The translations under genes were made by a program, and so were the position numbers. A DNA stretch of 64,000 bases from Anaerolineales bacterium (GTDB taxonomy: Bacteria; Chloroflexota; Anaerolineae; JAAEKA01). The notes beneath the pieces are model-generated. The model was not told the origin of the DNA. It ran no database searches and saw nothing but the letters and a program-made list of their open reading frames with translations. The stretch is taken from NCBI GenBank assembly GCA_020634615.1, contig JACKBI010000009.1, forward strand, positions 62,001-126,000. The letters are read 5' to 3'. This document shows, piece after piece, positions 52,500 through 60,996 of the stretch; position 1 is the stretch's first letter; each line of letters starts with the position of its first letter.

Positions 52500-55400
52500 T
52501 CAGTTGGCTGTCAGCATCGACAGTTGGCCGAAGTCGTCGGGGCTGAGGGCGTCAAAAACGGCAGCCGGGATGTTCTGGGGAATGTATGCGCTCAGGCCTT
52601 GCTCCTGGCTAAGCGGGAAGTCGGCCGGCAGGGCAACGTCGATGATGCGTGTGTGCGTCGTGCTGTTGGCCGGTGCGCCGCCGAAACGCCACTGCTCGGC
52701 TGTGGGATTGACATCGCGGACGCGCCAGACGCCGCTGGCCGGGTATCCTTCTTGCCCCATGACTACACCAAGATACTGCCAACTGTCGGAGGTCAACTCA
52801 TCCACAGAGATTCCCAGAGCGTCTGCAATTGCTGTTTTTGGCACGCGCACGGTGATGCGCCGCTGGTCCTCGTCGGTGGTGATGTTCAGCGTCGAGGCGT
52901 CGCCGGTTTGCCGCGGCCCGGTCTCGCCTTCGCCGGGCGGCAGGAAAAGGCCCGGTGTCCAGCCTTCGGCCCAGAGCGCCACATCCCAGCCCTGACCATC
53001 GACCAACGATGCGTTGCGGCCGGGCAGCAGCTTGCGTTCGCCGCCCTCGACAGCGTCGATATACACATCCAGCGCGTGAATTCCCATGCCGTTGGGCGCA
53101 CCCCAGGAATTGTTGAGCGGACCGGCAAAGCCAAAGCGGAAGATCAGGTTCTTGTCGTCTTCTGATACTGCGAATTCAGTCAGGTCGTAAGCTTTTGCAC
53201 CGAAAACGCTGTCGGTTGGATAGGTGTAGGTGCCGGGGCCATGGTCGTCGCCCTCAGGGTCGGCGATCGCGATGATGGGGCGGCTCAGGCCGACGTCAGG
53301 GACGATCAGCGCGGCCGGTCCGGTGGCGGGTGTCGTTTGGATGTCGCGCTGCTCGCCTTCGCTGATGACGGCGCGCATGGTCAGTTTGTCGCCTGCGTCT
53401 GGTTTGCCGATCAGCGAGTAAGGTAGCGCCAGCTCCAGTGTGGAGCCATCGACCGCAGCAGACAACTCGCCTTCTACCGGCTGATACGCGCCACCAGCGT
53501 CCACGGTGTAGAATGTAGCCGTGGCCGCGCCGTCCGCGATGGCGACCTCGACCAGGGCATTGGCGGGGAAGCCCAGCAGCGTGGCGTCGTTCCCGTTCAG
53601 CACCGAGGTGCGGCTGAATGGCTGTTCATCGCCGCCGCCCGTTTTGGCCAGATAGAAGCCGACGCGCGTGTCAGGGCCGACATCGGCCCAAGCGCGCCGG
53701 CCATCGATGCGCAGAAAGATGCTGTCAGCGCCGAATCCATACCAAAGCTGGTCGATAACCTGGTTGGGGTTGGCCTGAACGCCTCCTTCTTCGGTGTAGT
53801 AGCCGCCCTTATCCCACTCGCCGTCAGCGATGAGGCCGTCGATGGTGGGTGAAATGACGCCGGTCGCGCCGGCGGCCGGTGGTTGAGCTGTCTGTGGGAT
53901 CACCGGCACCTTGAGGAAGGTGGGGACGGGATCGCCGATGATGTCGTAGACTCGCGCCAGGGTGTTTCGGAACTGGGCATCGAAGCTGCCATCGTCGCCA
54001 CTGTTCTGGTCGGCGCCATACCACCAGAACCAGTCGCTGCCCTCCGCGGTGTAGATCTGTTCCATTGCTGCTGCCAGCGTGGCCGGATCGAGCCGGTTCT
54101 TGCGCGCTTCGACAAACCGGCGCACCTCGCCCAGATAATCCCAGGCGCGGTTCTCTTCGGTTTCGCCGATCCAGGTCAGGTAATCCGGGCTGACCCAACT
54201 GCCGGCCCACAGACTGTCGAGCGCCGGCTGGTCGGGAAACTGCTCGATGAACGCGCTGGGGGTGATGGTCTGGATGGTGCCCGCGGCGGCTTCTTCTTCC
54301 AGCAGCCGATAGACCTCGTTGAGGAACTCCTTGCCGTCGTTGTCGTAGTTCTCCCAGGCATTCTCGCCGTCGAGGATGACGCTGACGAGGTGCGGCCCCT
54401 GGCTCGGTCGGAGACCGTCCACCGCTTGATCATTGAGCTGCTGGCGGATGGCCAGGAGGCGATCCACAAAATCGCGTGCCGCTTCCTTGCCGGGCGTGCC
54501 GCTGTAGGTGAAGCCGACCTTGTCGCTCAACACCTTGTCGCGGAAAACAGTGTAAACCTGGTTATTCGGCGTGCTGGCGATATAGGGACGATAAAGCGCA
54601 TCCGCGTCCAGGACGGTTTCCTCCGCGTTGCGGGCGAAGCCGGACTGGCCCAGGCTCCTGGCCAGTACTTCCTCGTCGGTCGCCATCCACTGGATGCCGG
54701 CGTTGCCGACCATGTTGACGATCTGCTGCGCGACTGCCCCCTCGGCCGGCCACATGCCCGCGGGTGGTTGGCCGAAGGTATCGCTGTAGAACTGCACGCC
54801 GCGGTTGACCTGTTCGATCGCATCCAGCGGGTAGCTGAAGCGCTGCGGCAACTCAATGTCGGGAACGGCCTGCGTAGCCAGGTCGGTGTCGAAGAGCAGC
54901 GGCAGGATCGGATGGTAGAAAGGTGTGGTAGTGATCTCGATGCGCCCCTCGTCCTGCAATCGCTTGTGGAGCGGGATCACCTCGGCCACCAGCCGGGCGT
55001 GCTCGGCCAGCACAGTACCCTTGTCTTCCTCGGTGAAGTTGCTGCCTTTGGCAACCAGAGCAGCCAGCGGTTCCTCCGCCAGCCAGTCCGGGTCGGTCCA
55101 GGCGAGGTTAAACAGCACCTGCAGGTCAAGCCAGGTCTGTGTATCCCACGAGTCGCGGTTGGCGCGGTCGTCGGCGATCTCCTGATAGCGCGGGAAGCGG
55201 GCGATGATCTTGGGATTGGCGTCGAAAAAGCGACTTTCGATGAACTGTTTCTGCTCACTGGTCAGTTCAGCTGCCGGGATTTCGGTGTAGACCTGGTAGA
55301 GATCCTTGGCGCCGCTCTGCAGATCCTGAAGCTGGCGCAGCAGAGACGGTGTCAGGTTGAAGGTCGCCTTGACGTCAGGGTACTGCTCCAGAATTGCCGC

Positions 55401-55724
55401 CATATCGACATAATCTTTGGCGGCGTGCAGACGAACCCAGGGTTTCTCGTAGACGCCGGTTTCGGGGTCCTTGAAATAGACCGGCTGGTGCTGATGCCAC
55501 ATCAGGTTGAGGTAGAGCGGCTCGGCAGGGGCAGGGGCAACCGGTGTTTCGGTCGAAGGTGTGGTTGCTGTGGGTTGCGGCGCCGCGGTTGCCTCGGGCG
55601 CGGCAGTTGCCGGGGGTGCAGCAGCTGTGGTGGTTGGTTCAGGCGCCGGCTCTGGTTGGTTGCAGGCGGTTACCAGTGCTGAAGTGGCAAGTAGAATCAG
55701 GAGCAGTGTTCGGCGAACGGTCAT
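52500..55724 (-). CDS. GH57 glycoside hydrolase lipoprotein with C-terminal DOMON-like domain
   Basis: 1074 aa from ATG 55724 (GGAGG upstream). Lipoprotein signal (LLLILLATSALVTACNQ, C21), a Thr/Pro/Ala linker, then a GH57 catalytic domain: LNLMWHQHQPVYFKDPETGV, MWPAEGAVAQ (nucleophile Glu candidate), SVILDGENAWENYDNDGKEF (acid/base Asp candidate). The last ~330 residues resemble the glucodextranase C-terminal/DOMON-type beta domain (TYPTDSVFGAKAYDLTEFAV). Should hydrolyse alpha-glucans at the cell surface and feed the divergent malEFG-type importer. Confidence 0.92.
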   Translation of the reverse strand: MTVRRTLLLILLATSALVTACNQPEPAPEPTTTAAAPPATAAPEATAAPQPTATTPSTETPVAPAPAEPLYLNLMWHQHQPVYFKDPETGVYEKPWVRLHAAKDYVDMAAILEQYPDVKATFNLTPSLLRQLQDLQSGAKDLYQVYTEIPAAELTSEQKQFIESRFFDANPKIIARFPRYQEIADDRANRDSWDTQTWLDLQVLFNLAWTDPDWLAEEPLAALVAKGSNFTEEDKGTVLAEHARLVAEVIPLHKRLQDEGRIEITTTPFYHPILPLLFDTDLATQAVPDIELPQRFSYPLDAIEQVNRGVQFYSDTFGQPPAGMWPAEGAVAQQIVNMVGNAGIQWMATDEEVLARSLGQSGFARNAEETVLDADALYRPYIASTPNNQVYTVFRDKVLSDKVGFTYSGTPGKEAARDFVDRLLAIRQQLNDQAVDGLRPSQGPHLVSVILDGENAWENYDNDGKEFLNEVYRLLEEEAAAGTIQTITPSAFIEQFPDQPALDSLWAGSWVSPDYLTWIGETEENRAWDYLGEVRRFVEARKNRLDPATLAAAMEQIYTAEGSDWFWWYGADQNSGDDGSFDAQFRNTLARVYDIIGDPVPTFLKVPVIPQTAQPPAAGATGVISPTIDGLIADGEWDKGGYYTEEGGVQANPNQVIDQLWYGFGADSIFLRIDGRRAWADVGPDTRVGFYLAKTGGGDEQPFSRTSVLNGNDATLLGFPANALVEVAIADGAATATFYTVDAGGAYQPVEGELSAAVDGSTLELALPYSLIGKPDAGDKLTMRAVISEGEQRDIQTTPATGPAALIVPDVGLSRPIIAIADPEGDDHGPGTYTYPTDSVFGAKAYDLTEFAVSEDDKNLIFRFGFAGPLNNSWGAPNGMGIHALDVYIDAVEGGERKLLPGRNASLVDGQGWDVALWAEGWTPGLFLPPGEGETGPRQTGDASTLNITTDEDQRRITVRVPKTAIADALGISVDELTSDSWQYLGVVMGQEGYPASGVWRVRDVNPTAEQWRFGGAPANSTTHTRIIDVALPADFPLSQEQGLSAYIPQNIPAAVFDALSPDDFGQLSMLTAN

Positions 55725-55966
55725 CGTGCCTCCACGGGGAGAAGAATTGGGCGTGCTAAAATCAGTAGATGAAGTGATCAACAGTCGCGCTATTGTAGCA
55801 CCACGCCGCATATTCAGCCAGACTTTTCTTGTCTTTCCCGGCAGTTGCCAGGTTGCTGCCGGGCTGGCAGTCCTCAAAAGTGGTTGACATACCGGTCACC
55901 GTGCGAGGAAGGTGACTGGGGAACCTGTGGTCAACACGGAAACCAAGTCATCAGTGCGGGTTTTGT

Positions 55967-55995
55967 TTGACAATTCGATTCGTGATTGCTATAAT
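55967..55995 (+). promoter_or_regulatory. Consensus promoter of the malEFG-type operon
   Basis: TTGACA (55967-55972), 17 bp, TATAAT (55990-55995): perfect in both boxes. The leader to the ATG at 56250 is about 250 nt and contains GC-rich dyads (for example GCTGATCC GCGA GGATCGGC, about 56198-56217), which may regulate translation. The strong box suggests that regulation acts by repression or on the leader. Confidence 0.78.
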
Positions 55996-56249
55996 GCCCA
56001 CGTTGTTATAATTCCTTAGCGCGAAGTCCAGGCTTTTCGATCCCACGCGTCTGGATAAGCGATCTCGGAGCAGTTTGTCCCTATCAATACGATGTTGGCG
56101 CTCAGTGCAGAGCCACGGGCGGCAGCACCTCACTTCCAATTTCAGGTTATCGTGATTAATCCGGCGTTGCCGGTTGATCCTGCCCTTCGTGGGCAGTGCT
56201 GATCCGCGAGGATCGGCAATACAAATGTACGGTTCTAAGGAGGAGAACT

Positions 56250-57671
56250 ATGAACCGAAGAACAATGTTTGTGTTCGTGTCTTTGCTCGTGATGATGTCG
56301 ATGCTGCTGGCAGCCTGTGGCGGTGGTGCTGAGCCGACCGCTGCTCCAGCACCAACTGAACCACCGGCGGCTGCCGCGGCCCCAACTGATACACCTATGC
56401 CTGAGCCGACCGCCACCCCTGTTCCTGTTGTCGAAGAGCCGACAGCGGTCATGACTGAGACAGAGGCTATGACCGAAACCGTGGCCATGACTGATACGGC
56501 GGCGGAAGAAGCACCGACCGAGGTACCTTTTGTCAGCACCTGCACCGGCGACGCACCCTCGCTGTTGATCTGGGCGGACGATCAGCGGTCGGCTTCGCTG
56601 ATTTCGCTCAAGGACCAGGTACTGGCTGAGACCGGCGTTTGCCTGGACGTTCAGGAAATCCCGTTTGGCGACATCCGCACCAAGATCAGCCTGGCTGGTC
56701 CTGCCGGTGAAGGCCCCGACATCTTCGTCGGCGCACATGACTGGCTGGGCGAGCTCTATGCCAACGGCGTCGTGGCTCCCGTTGACCTGGGCGCCAAGGC
56801 CTCTGACTTCGATCCCGTCGCTGTTCAGGCGTTCACCTACGAGGGGCAACTGTACGGACTGCCCAACGCCGTCGAGAGTGTCGCCTTCATCTGCAACCCT
56901 GACCTGATCGACACTGCGCCGGCCAGCTATGATGACGTGCGCGCGATGTCGGAAGCAGCCAAGGCTGATGGCACGCTGACCCAGTTCTTTGCGGAAATCC
57001 GCGAGGATCCCTATCACCAGGAGCCGATTCAGACAGCCTTCGGTGGTTACATCTTCGGCCAGAACGATGATGGCACCTACAATGCTTGTGACGTTGGTCT
57101 CGACAGTGAAGGCGCGATCGCTTATCTCACCTGGGTCGACCAGATGGTCAAGGACGGCCTGCTGAGCGGCGACGTCGACTGGGAAACTGCCCATGTGCTC
57201 TATGAGACCGGCGCGGCTGCCTGCATCATCACCGGACCGTGGGCGCTGGATCGCTTCCAGACCGCCGGCATCCCGTATGCGTTCTACCCCTTCCCGACCC
57301 AGGACGGCAATCAAGCATCGCCGTTTGTCGGCGTCCAAGGTTTCATGATCAACTCGTTCAGTGACAACAAGGTTCTGGCTCAGAGCTTCCTGACAGATTA
57401 TGTTGCCACCCAGGACGTGATGGAAACCTTCTATGCGACCGGCAATCGCCCGCCAGCCTTTCTGCCGGCACGCGGCGTGATGGATGACGACGCTAAGGCC
57501 TTTGCTGAAGCCGCCGCCACCGGTCACCCGATGCCTGCCATCCCGGCGATGAATGCCGTGTGGAGTGCTTGGGGCGACGCGATCAAGACAGTGTTCCTTC
57601 AGTCAGCAACCCCTGAAGAGGCAGCAGCCAGCGCAGCTGCTCAGGTGCGCGAGGCAGCAGCCTGCCAATAA
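56250..57671 (+). CDS. Maltose/maltodextrin-type ABC substrate-binding lipoprotein
   Basis: 473 aa from ATG 56250, behind AAGGAGGAG. Lipoprotein signal (LLVMMSMLLAACGGG, C23), Pro/Thr/Ala linker to about residue 95, then a type II binding fold: LLIWADDQRSASLISLKDQV, GPDIFVGAHDWLGELYANGV, ALDRFQTAGIPYAFYPFPTQ and QSFLTDYVATQDVMETFYAT. It is MalE-like and precedes two permeases. The ligand is probably maltodextrin given the flanking GH57 and GH13 genes. Confidence 0.93.
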   Translation: MNRRTMFVFVSLLVMMSMLLAACGGGAEPTAAPAPTEPPAAAAAPTDTPMPEPTATPVPVVEEPTAVMTETEAMTETVAMTDTAAEEAPTEVPFVSTCTGDAPSLLIWADDQRSASLISLKDQVLAETGVCLDVQEIPFGDIRTKISLAGPAGEGPDIFVGAHDWLGELYANGVVAPVDLGAKASDFDPVAVQAFTYEGQLYGLPNAVESVAFICNPDLIDTAPASYDDVRAMSEAAKADGTLTQFFAEIREDPYHQEPIQTAFGGYIFGQNDDGTYNACDVGLDSEGAIAYLTWVDQMVKDGLLSGDVDWETAHVLYETGAAACIITGPWALDRFQTAGIPYAFYPFPTQDGNQASPFVGVQGFMINSFSDNKVLAQSFLTDYVATQDVMETFYATGNRPPAFLPARGVMDDDAKAFAEAAATGHPMPAIPAMNAVWSAWGDAIKTVFLQSATPEEAAASAAAQVREAAACQ

Positions 57672-57681
57672 GGAGTAAACC

Positions 57682-59268
57682 ATGGCTGTCAAGACAGCCG
57701 GGGAAACGGGAGGCCGCAAGGCCTCCCGTTTTTCCGAAGAAGGCGGTTCAACGCTTGGCCTGATCCTGAAGTATGTGTTCCTGGCCCTGGTTGTAGGTTT
57801 TCTGACATTCAGCGGCTGGCAGCTCCTTCAGGACGGTTCCTATCCGTTCGCAGCAACGTTCTTCATCACTGCGTTGTTTATCACCTTGGTCTATGTCCGG
57901 CGCACTACGGTGCCCCTTCGCTGGATTGCGCCTGGCCTGATCTTCCTGATCCTCTTCCAAATCTACCCGGTTGTTTTTACGGTCTATACGGCCTTCACCA
58001 ACTACTCGACAGGCCGCAACGTCGAGAAGCAAGTCGCTATCAAATCCATCGAGAACCAAACCTACGTGCCCGAGGGAGCGCCGACGCTCAACTGGACTCC
58101 CCTCCAGGCTGATGATGGCACAGCGGCGATCTGGGTAATCGATCCGGCGACAGGCGAAGCCCATCTGGCCATTCCCGATCAGGAATGGATACCCGCTGCG
58201 GATGTTCCAGGGCTTGTGCTTGGCCCGGACGGCGTCCCAACCAGTCTGGACGGGTACACTGTCCAGGCCAACAACCAGCGGTTTTTGTTTGTGTCGGCCA
58301 ACCAGGGCGTGACTTTCGGCACCGAAGAAGCGGGCGCTCAGGTCACCAGCAGCGTCGAAGCCAGGGAGACGAAACAGAAGTACGTCTACGATCCGGCGCA
58401 GGACGCCATGGTTGATCAACAGACCGGGAAGGTGTACGTCAACCAGGAAGGTGTCTTCACTGCAGACGACGGCTCGATCGTCACCCCGGGCTTCCCGGTG
58501 GTTGTCGGCGTGTCGAACTTTACCAAGATCCTGACGGATCCCAACTTCCGCGGACCCTTCGCCCGCATCTTCATCTGGACGTTCGTCTGGGCCGTACTGA
58601 GCGTGCTGGAGACCTTTGTCCTGGGCATGTTCCTGGCGCTCACCATGAACAGCCCGAATATCCCCATGCAGCGGCTCTTGCGGGTGCTGCTGATTCTGCC
58701 GTATGCCATTCCGCCGTTCATCACCGTCAAGGTCTGGGTTGGCCTGCTCAACCCGATTCTGGGAATGATCGGCAGCCAGTGGAATCCCGGCTGGTTCACC
58801 AGTCCCTTCTGGTCCAAGGTGGGTATCCTGATGGTGAACCTGTGGCTGGGCTACCCCTACATGTTCCTGATCATCCTGGGCGCGCTGCAGAGCATTCCCC
58901 AGGATATGTATGAGGCCGCCAAGGTGGACGGCGCAGGACCGCTCTATCAGTTCCGGCGGCTGACGCTGCCGCTGCTGCTGGTCTCCATCGGGCCGTTGTT
59001 GATCGGTTCCTTTGCGTTCAACTTCAACAACTTTGCGATCATCGACCTGTACAATCAGGGCGGACCACCAATGCCAGGTGCGGGTGTGGCAGGTTTTACC
59101 GACATCCTGATCAGCTACACCTATAAGATCGCGTTCGGAGGCACGCGCGGCAACGATTACGGCCTGGCGGCCGCGGTCTCGATCATCATCTTCATCATCG
59201 TGGGCGCGGTCACGATCTTCAACTTCCGCTACACGGGTCAACTGGAGGAGGTTTCCGAAAATGTCTAG
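57682..59268 (+). CDS. MalF-type ABC permease with large extracytoplasmic loop
   Basis: 528 aa, eight-helix layout typical of MalF. A roughly 190-residue extracytoplasmic loop (about 125-275), rich in beta and charged segments, separates the third and fourth helices, as in enteric MalF P2. The EAA loop is LGALQSIPQDMYEAAKVDGA. AAGGAG start. Overlaps malG-type by 8 bp. Confidence 0.93.
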   Translation: MAVKTAGETGGRKASRFSEEGGSTLGLILKYVFLALVVGFLTFSGWQLLQDGSYPFAATFFITALFITLVYVRRTTVPLRWIAPGLIFLILFQIYPVVFTVYTAFTNYSTGRNVEKQVAIKSIENQTYVPEGAPTLNWTPLQADDGTAAIWVIDPATGEAHLAIPDQEWIPAADVPGLVLGPDGVPTSLDGYTVQANNQRFLFVSANQGVTFGTEEAGAQVTSSVEARETKQKYVYDPAQDAMVDQQTGKVYVNQEGVFTADDGSIVTPGFPVVVGVSNFTKILTDPNFRGPFARIFIWTFVWAVLSVLETFVLGMFLALTMNSPNIPMQRLLRVLLILPYAIPPFITVKVWVGLLNPILGMIGSQWNPGWFTSPFWSKVGILMVNLWLGYPYMFLIILGALQSIPQDMYEAAKVDGAGPLYQFRRLTLPLLLVSIGPLLIGSFAFNFNNFAIIDLYNQGGPPMPGAGVAGFTDILISYTYKIAFGGTRGNDYGLAAAVSIIIFIIVGAVTIFNFRYTGQLEEVSENV

Positions 59269-60172
59269 CGCTCCTGTCATACCCAGTGGTACTGTCAGAA
59301 AATCACCCGGCATGACGATGAAGCGGCGACGGCGGCTGGACACGACCTGGCGGCTAATCGTTGCGTTTCTCTTCATTGCCTATGCGCTGTTCCCCATTCT
59401 GTATGTGATCGGGACCTCACTCAACCCCAGCGGCAGCTTGCAGTCCTCGCAGATCTTCCCGAGCAATCCGACGCTGGCCAACTACCAGAAGCTGTTGACC
59501 AGCCAACAGAATCCGTTTCTGAAGTGGATGCTCAACTCGTTGCTTGTGTCTACGACAACGGCGATCATCACCGTGGCGCTGTGTGCGGTCGCAGCCTACT
59601 CCTTCTCGCGCTTCCGCTGGAGAAGTCGTAAACGTCTCTTGCAGGGTCTGCTGCTGTCCCAGGTGTTCCCTAACGTGCTGGCCATGGTAGCGCTGTACCT
59701 GATCCTGCAGCAGATCGGGCGCTACTATCCGGCGTTTGGTCTGAACACCCTGGGCGGTCTGATTCTGATCTACCTTGGCGGCGCGATCGGCTTCAACACC
59801 TGGTTGATGAAGGGCTTTTTCGACACCGTGCCGCGCGACCTGGATGAATCGGCCATGCTGGATGGTGCGTCGGCCTGGCAGACCTTCTACACCATCATCC
59901 TGCCGCTGGTGCGTCCCGTGCTGGCTGTGATCTTCATGCTCAGCTTCATCGGCACCTACGGCGACTACCTGCTGGCCAAAGTCATGCTTTCCAACACGGA
60001 GAAGTACACTGTCGCGGTAGGCTTGAGTTTGTTCATCGGCCAGCAGTTCGGTCAGCGCTGGGGCGAGTTTGCCGCCGGCGCCGTCATCGCCGCCATCCCG
60101 ACGCTGATCCTGTTCTACATCTCGCAGAGTCAGCTACAGGGCGGTCTGACATCGGGCGCTATCAAGGGATAA
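59261..60172 (+). CDS. MalG-type ABC permease
   Basis: 303 aa with six helices. EAA loop GFFDTVPRDLDESAMLDGAS and the C-terminal QLQGGLTSGAIKG of MalG-type permeases. GGAGGAGG precedes the ATG. It closes the three-gene importer; no ATPase gene is adjacent, so a shared MalK-like ATPase must be encoded elsewhere. Confidence 0.94.
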   Translation: MSSAPVIPSGTVRKSPGMTMKRRRRLDTTWRLIVAFLFIAYALFPILYVIGTSLNPSGSLQSSQIFPSNPTLANYQKLLTSQQNPFLKWMLNSLLVSTTTAIITVALCAVAAYSFSRFRWRSRKRLLQGLLLSQVFPNVLAMVALYLILQQIGRYYPAFGLNTLGGLILIYLGGAIGFNTWLMKGFFDTVPRDLDESAMLDGASAWQTFYTIILPLVRPVLAVIFMLSFIGTYGDYLLAKVMLSNTEKYTVAVGLSLFIGQQFGQRWGEFAAGAVIAAIPTLILFYISQSQLQGGLTSGAIKG

Positions 60173-60192
60173 CGCATTCGTGACTCAAGCTG

Positions 60193-60220
60193 ACAAGAGC
60201 CAGGCGCGCCTGGCTCTTGT
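60193..60220 (+). terminator. Perfect palindrome after malG-type gene
   Basis: ACAAGAGCCAGGCG and its exact complement CGCCTGGCTCTTGT, followed by TGATTC. Likely terminator of the importer operon. Confidence 0.75.
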
Positions 60221-60240
60221 TGATTCAGCAGTCCCGGTCG

Positions 60241-60345
60241 CCAGTGAATGAAATTCACCGGCTGAAACTACAAAGACCCCTCAGGGCCTGCCGATCCAGC
60301 GCCTGAGGGCGCTTCGTGCTTTCAGGCAGACAATTCGATTGTCTG
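60241..60345. repeat. RAYT-associated repeat, left copy
   Basis: 105 bp: outer palindrome CCAGTGAATGAAATTCACCG, inner CGCCTGAGGGCGCTTCGTG, outer CAGACAAT-TCG-ATTGTCTG. Inverted relative to the copy at 60860-60965. Confidence 0.8.
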
Positions 60346-60382
60346 AACACCTGAACTTCACACAGCTGGAGGGCAACACATC

Positions 60383-60838
60383 ATGCCTTACTGGCGTCTG
60401 TTCTATCATTTCGTTTGGACAACCAAGAACCGTGAGTCGCTGTTGACACCAGAAGTTGAAAGCCTGGTGTATCGTTGCATCTATTCCGAAGCCAAGAAAA
60501 TGTACGCGCCATTGTGTGTGGTGGGCGGCATCGAGGATCACGCGCATGTGCTGGTGGCTTTCCGTCCAGCTGTTTCGCCAGCAAACTTCGTGCAGCAGCT
60601 AAAGGGCAGTAGTTCGCACCTGGTTACCAGTGTGTTCAAGCAGCCGTTCGAGTGGCAGGAAGGCTACGGCGTATTCTCCGTGTCGGAAGGGAACGTTGAG
60701 CGGGTGATCGAGTACATACGTCATCAGAAGGAGCATCATGCACGAAACACGTTGGTCGAAGAATGGGAACATGTTCATCACTGGAATGTTGGCCCGAGTG
60801 AAGAGTACTGTCGTCAGCTCTTCGGTACTCCAGATTGA
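60383..60838 (+). mobile_element. REP-associated tyrosine transposase (IS200/IS605 Y1 type)
   Basis: 151 aa. The HUH-like His pair is H53 and H55 (GIEDHAHVLVAF), and the catalytic Tyr is Y111 (ERVIEYIRHQKEHH). The TnpA-like opening YWRLFYHFVWTTKNRESLLT is typical of RAYT/IS200 Y1 transposases. It is a complete open frame, flanked by inverted palindromic units on both sides, and was inserted between the malG-type gene and the GH13 gene. RAYTs move or maintain REP-type palindromes; the element here may still be active. The right flank carries the unit at 60860-60965. Confidence 0.9.
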
Positions 60839-60859
60839 TCCCCGGCGATTTCCGTTCAG

Positions 60860-60965
60860 CCAGTGAATCGAATTCACCGGCTGAAAACACGAAGCGCCCT
60901 CAGGCGCTGGATCGGCAAGCCCTGTGGGGCTTTTGTGTGTTCAGCCAGTGAATTCGATTCACTGG
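60860..60965. repeat. RAYT-associated repeat, right copy
   Basis: 106 bp: CCAGTGAATCGAATTCACCG, inner CGAAGCGCCCTCAGGCGCTG and GCCCTGTGGGGC, outer CCAGTGAATTCGATTCACTG. Inverted version of the left copy; 31 bp before the GH13 start. Confidence 0.8.
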
Positions 60966-60996
60966 CCTATGCTATGCTTCGTAAGGACTTTATCCC

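Noticed and set aside
53883..55682. A 599-codon frame on the + strand opposite the GH57 gene, and similar long frames at 57748-59376, 12276-13535, 2285-3097 and 46752-48323
   Set aside because: They lie fully antisense to well-supported genes, have biased composition and no RBS or domain. Long antisense frames are expected at this GC content.
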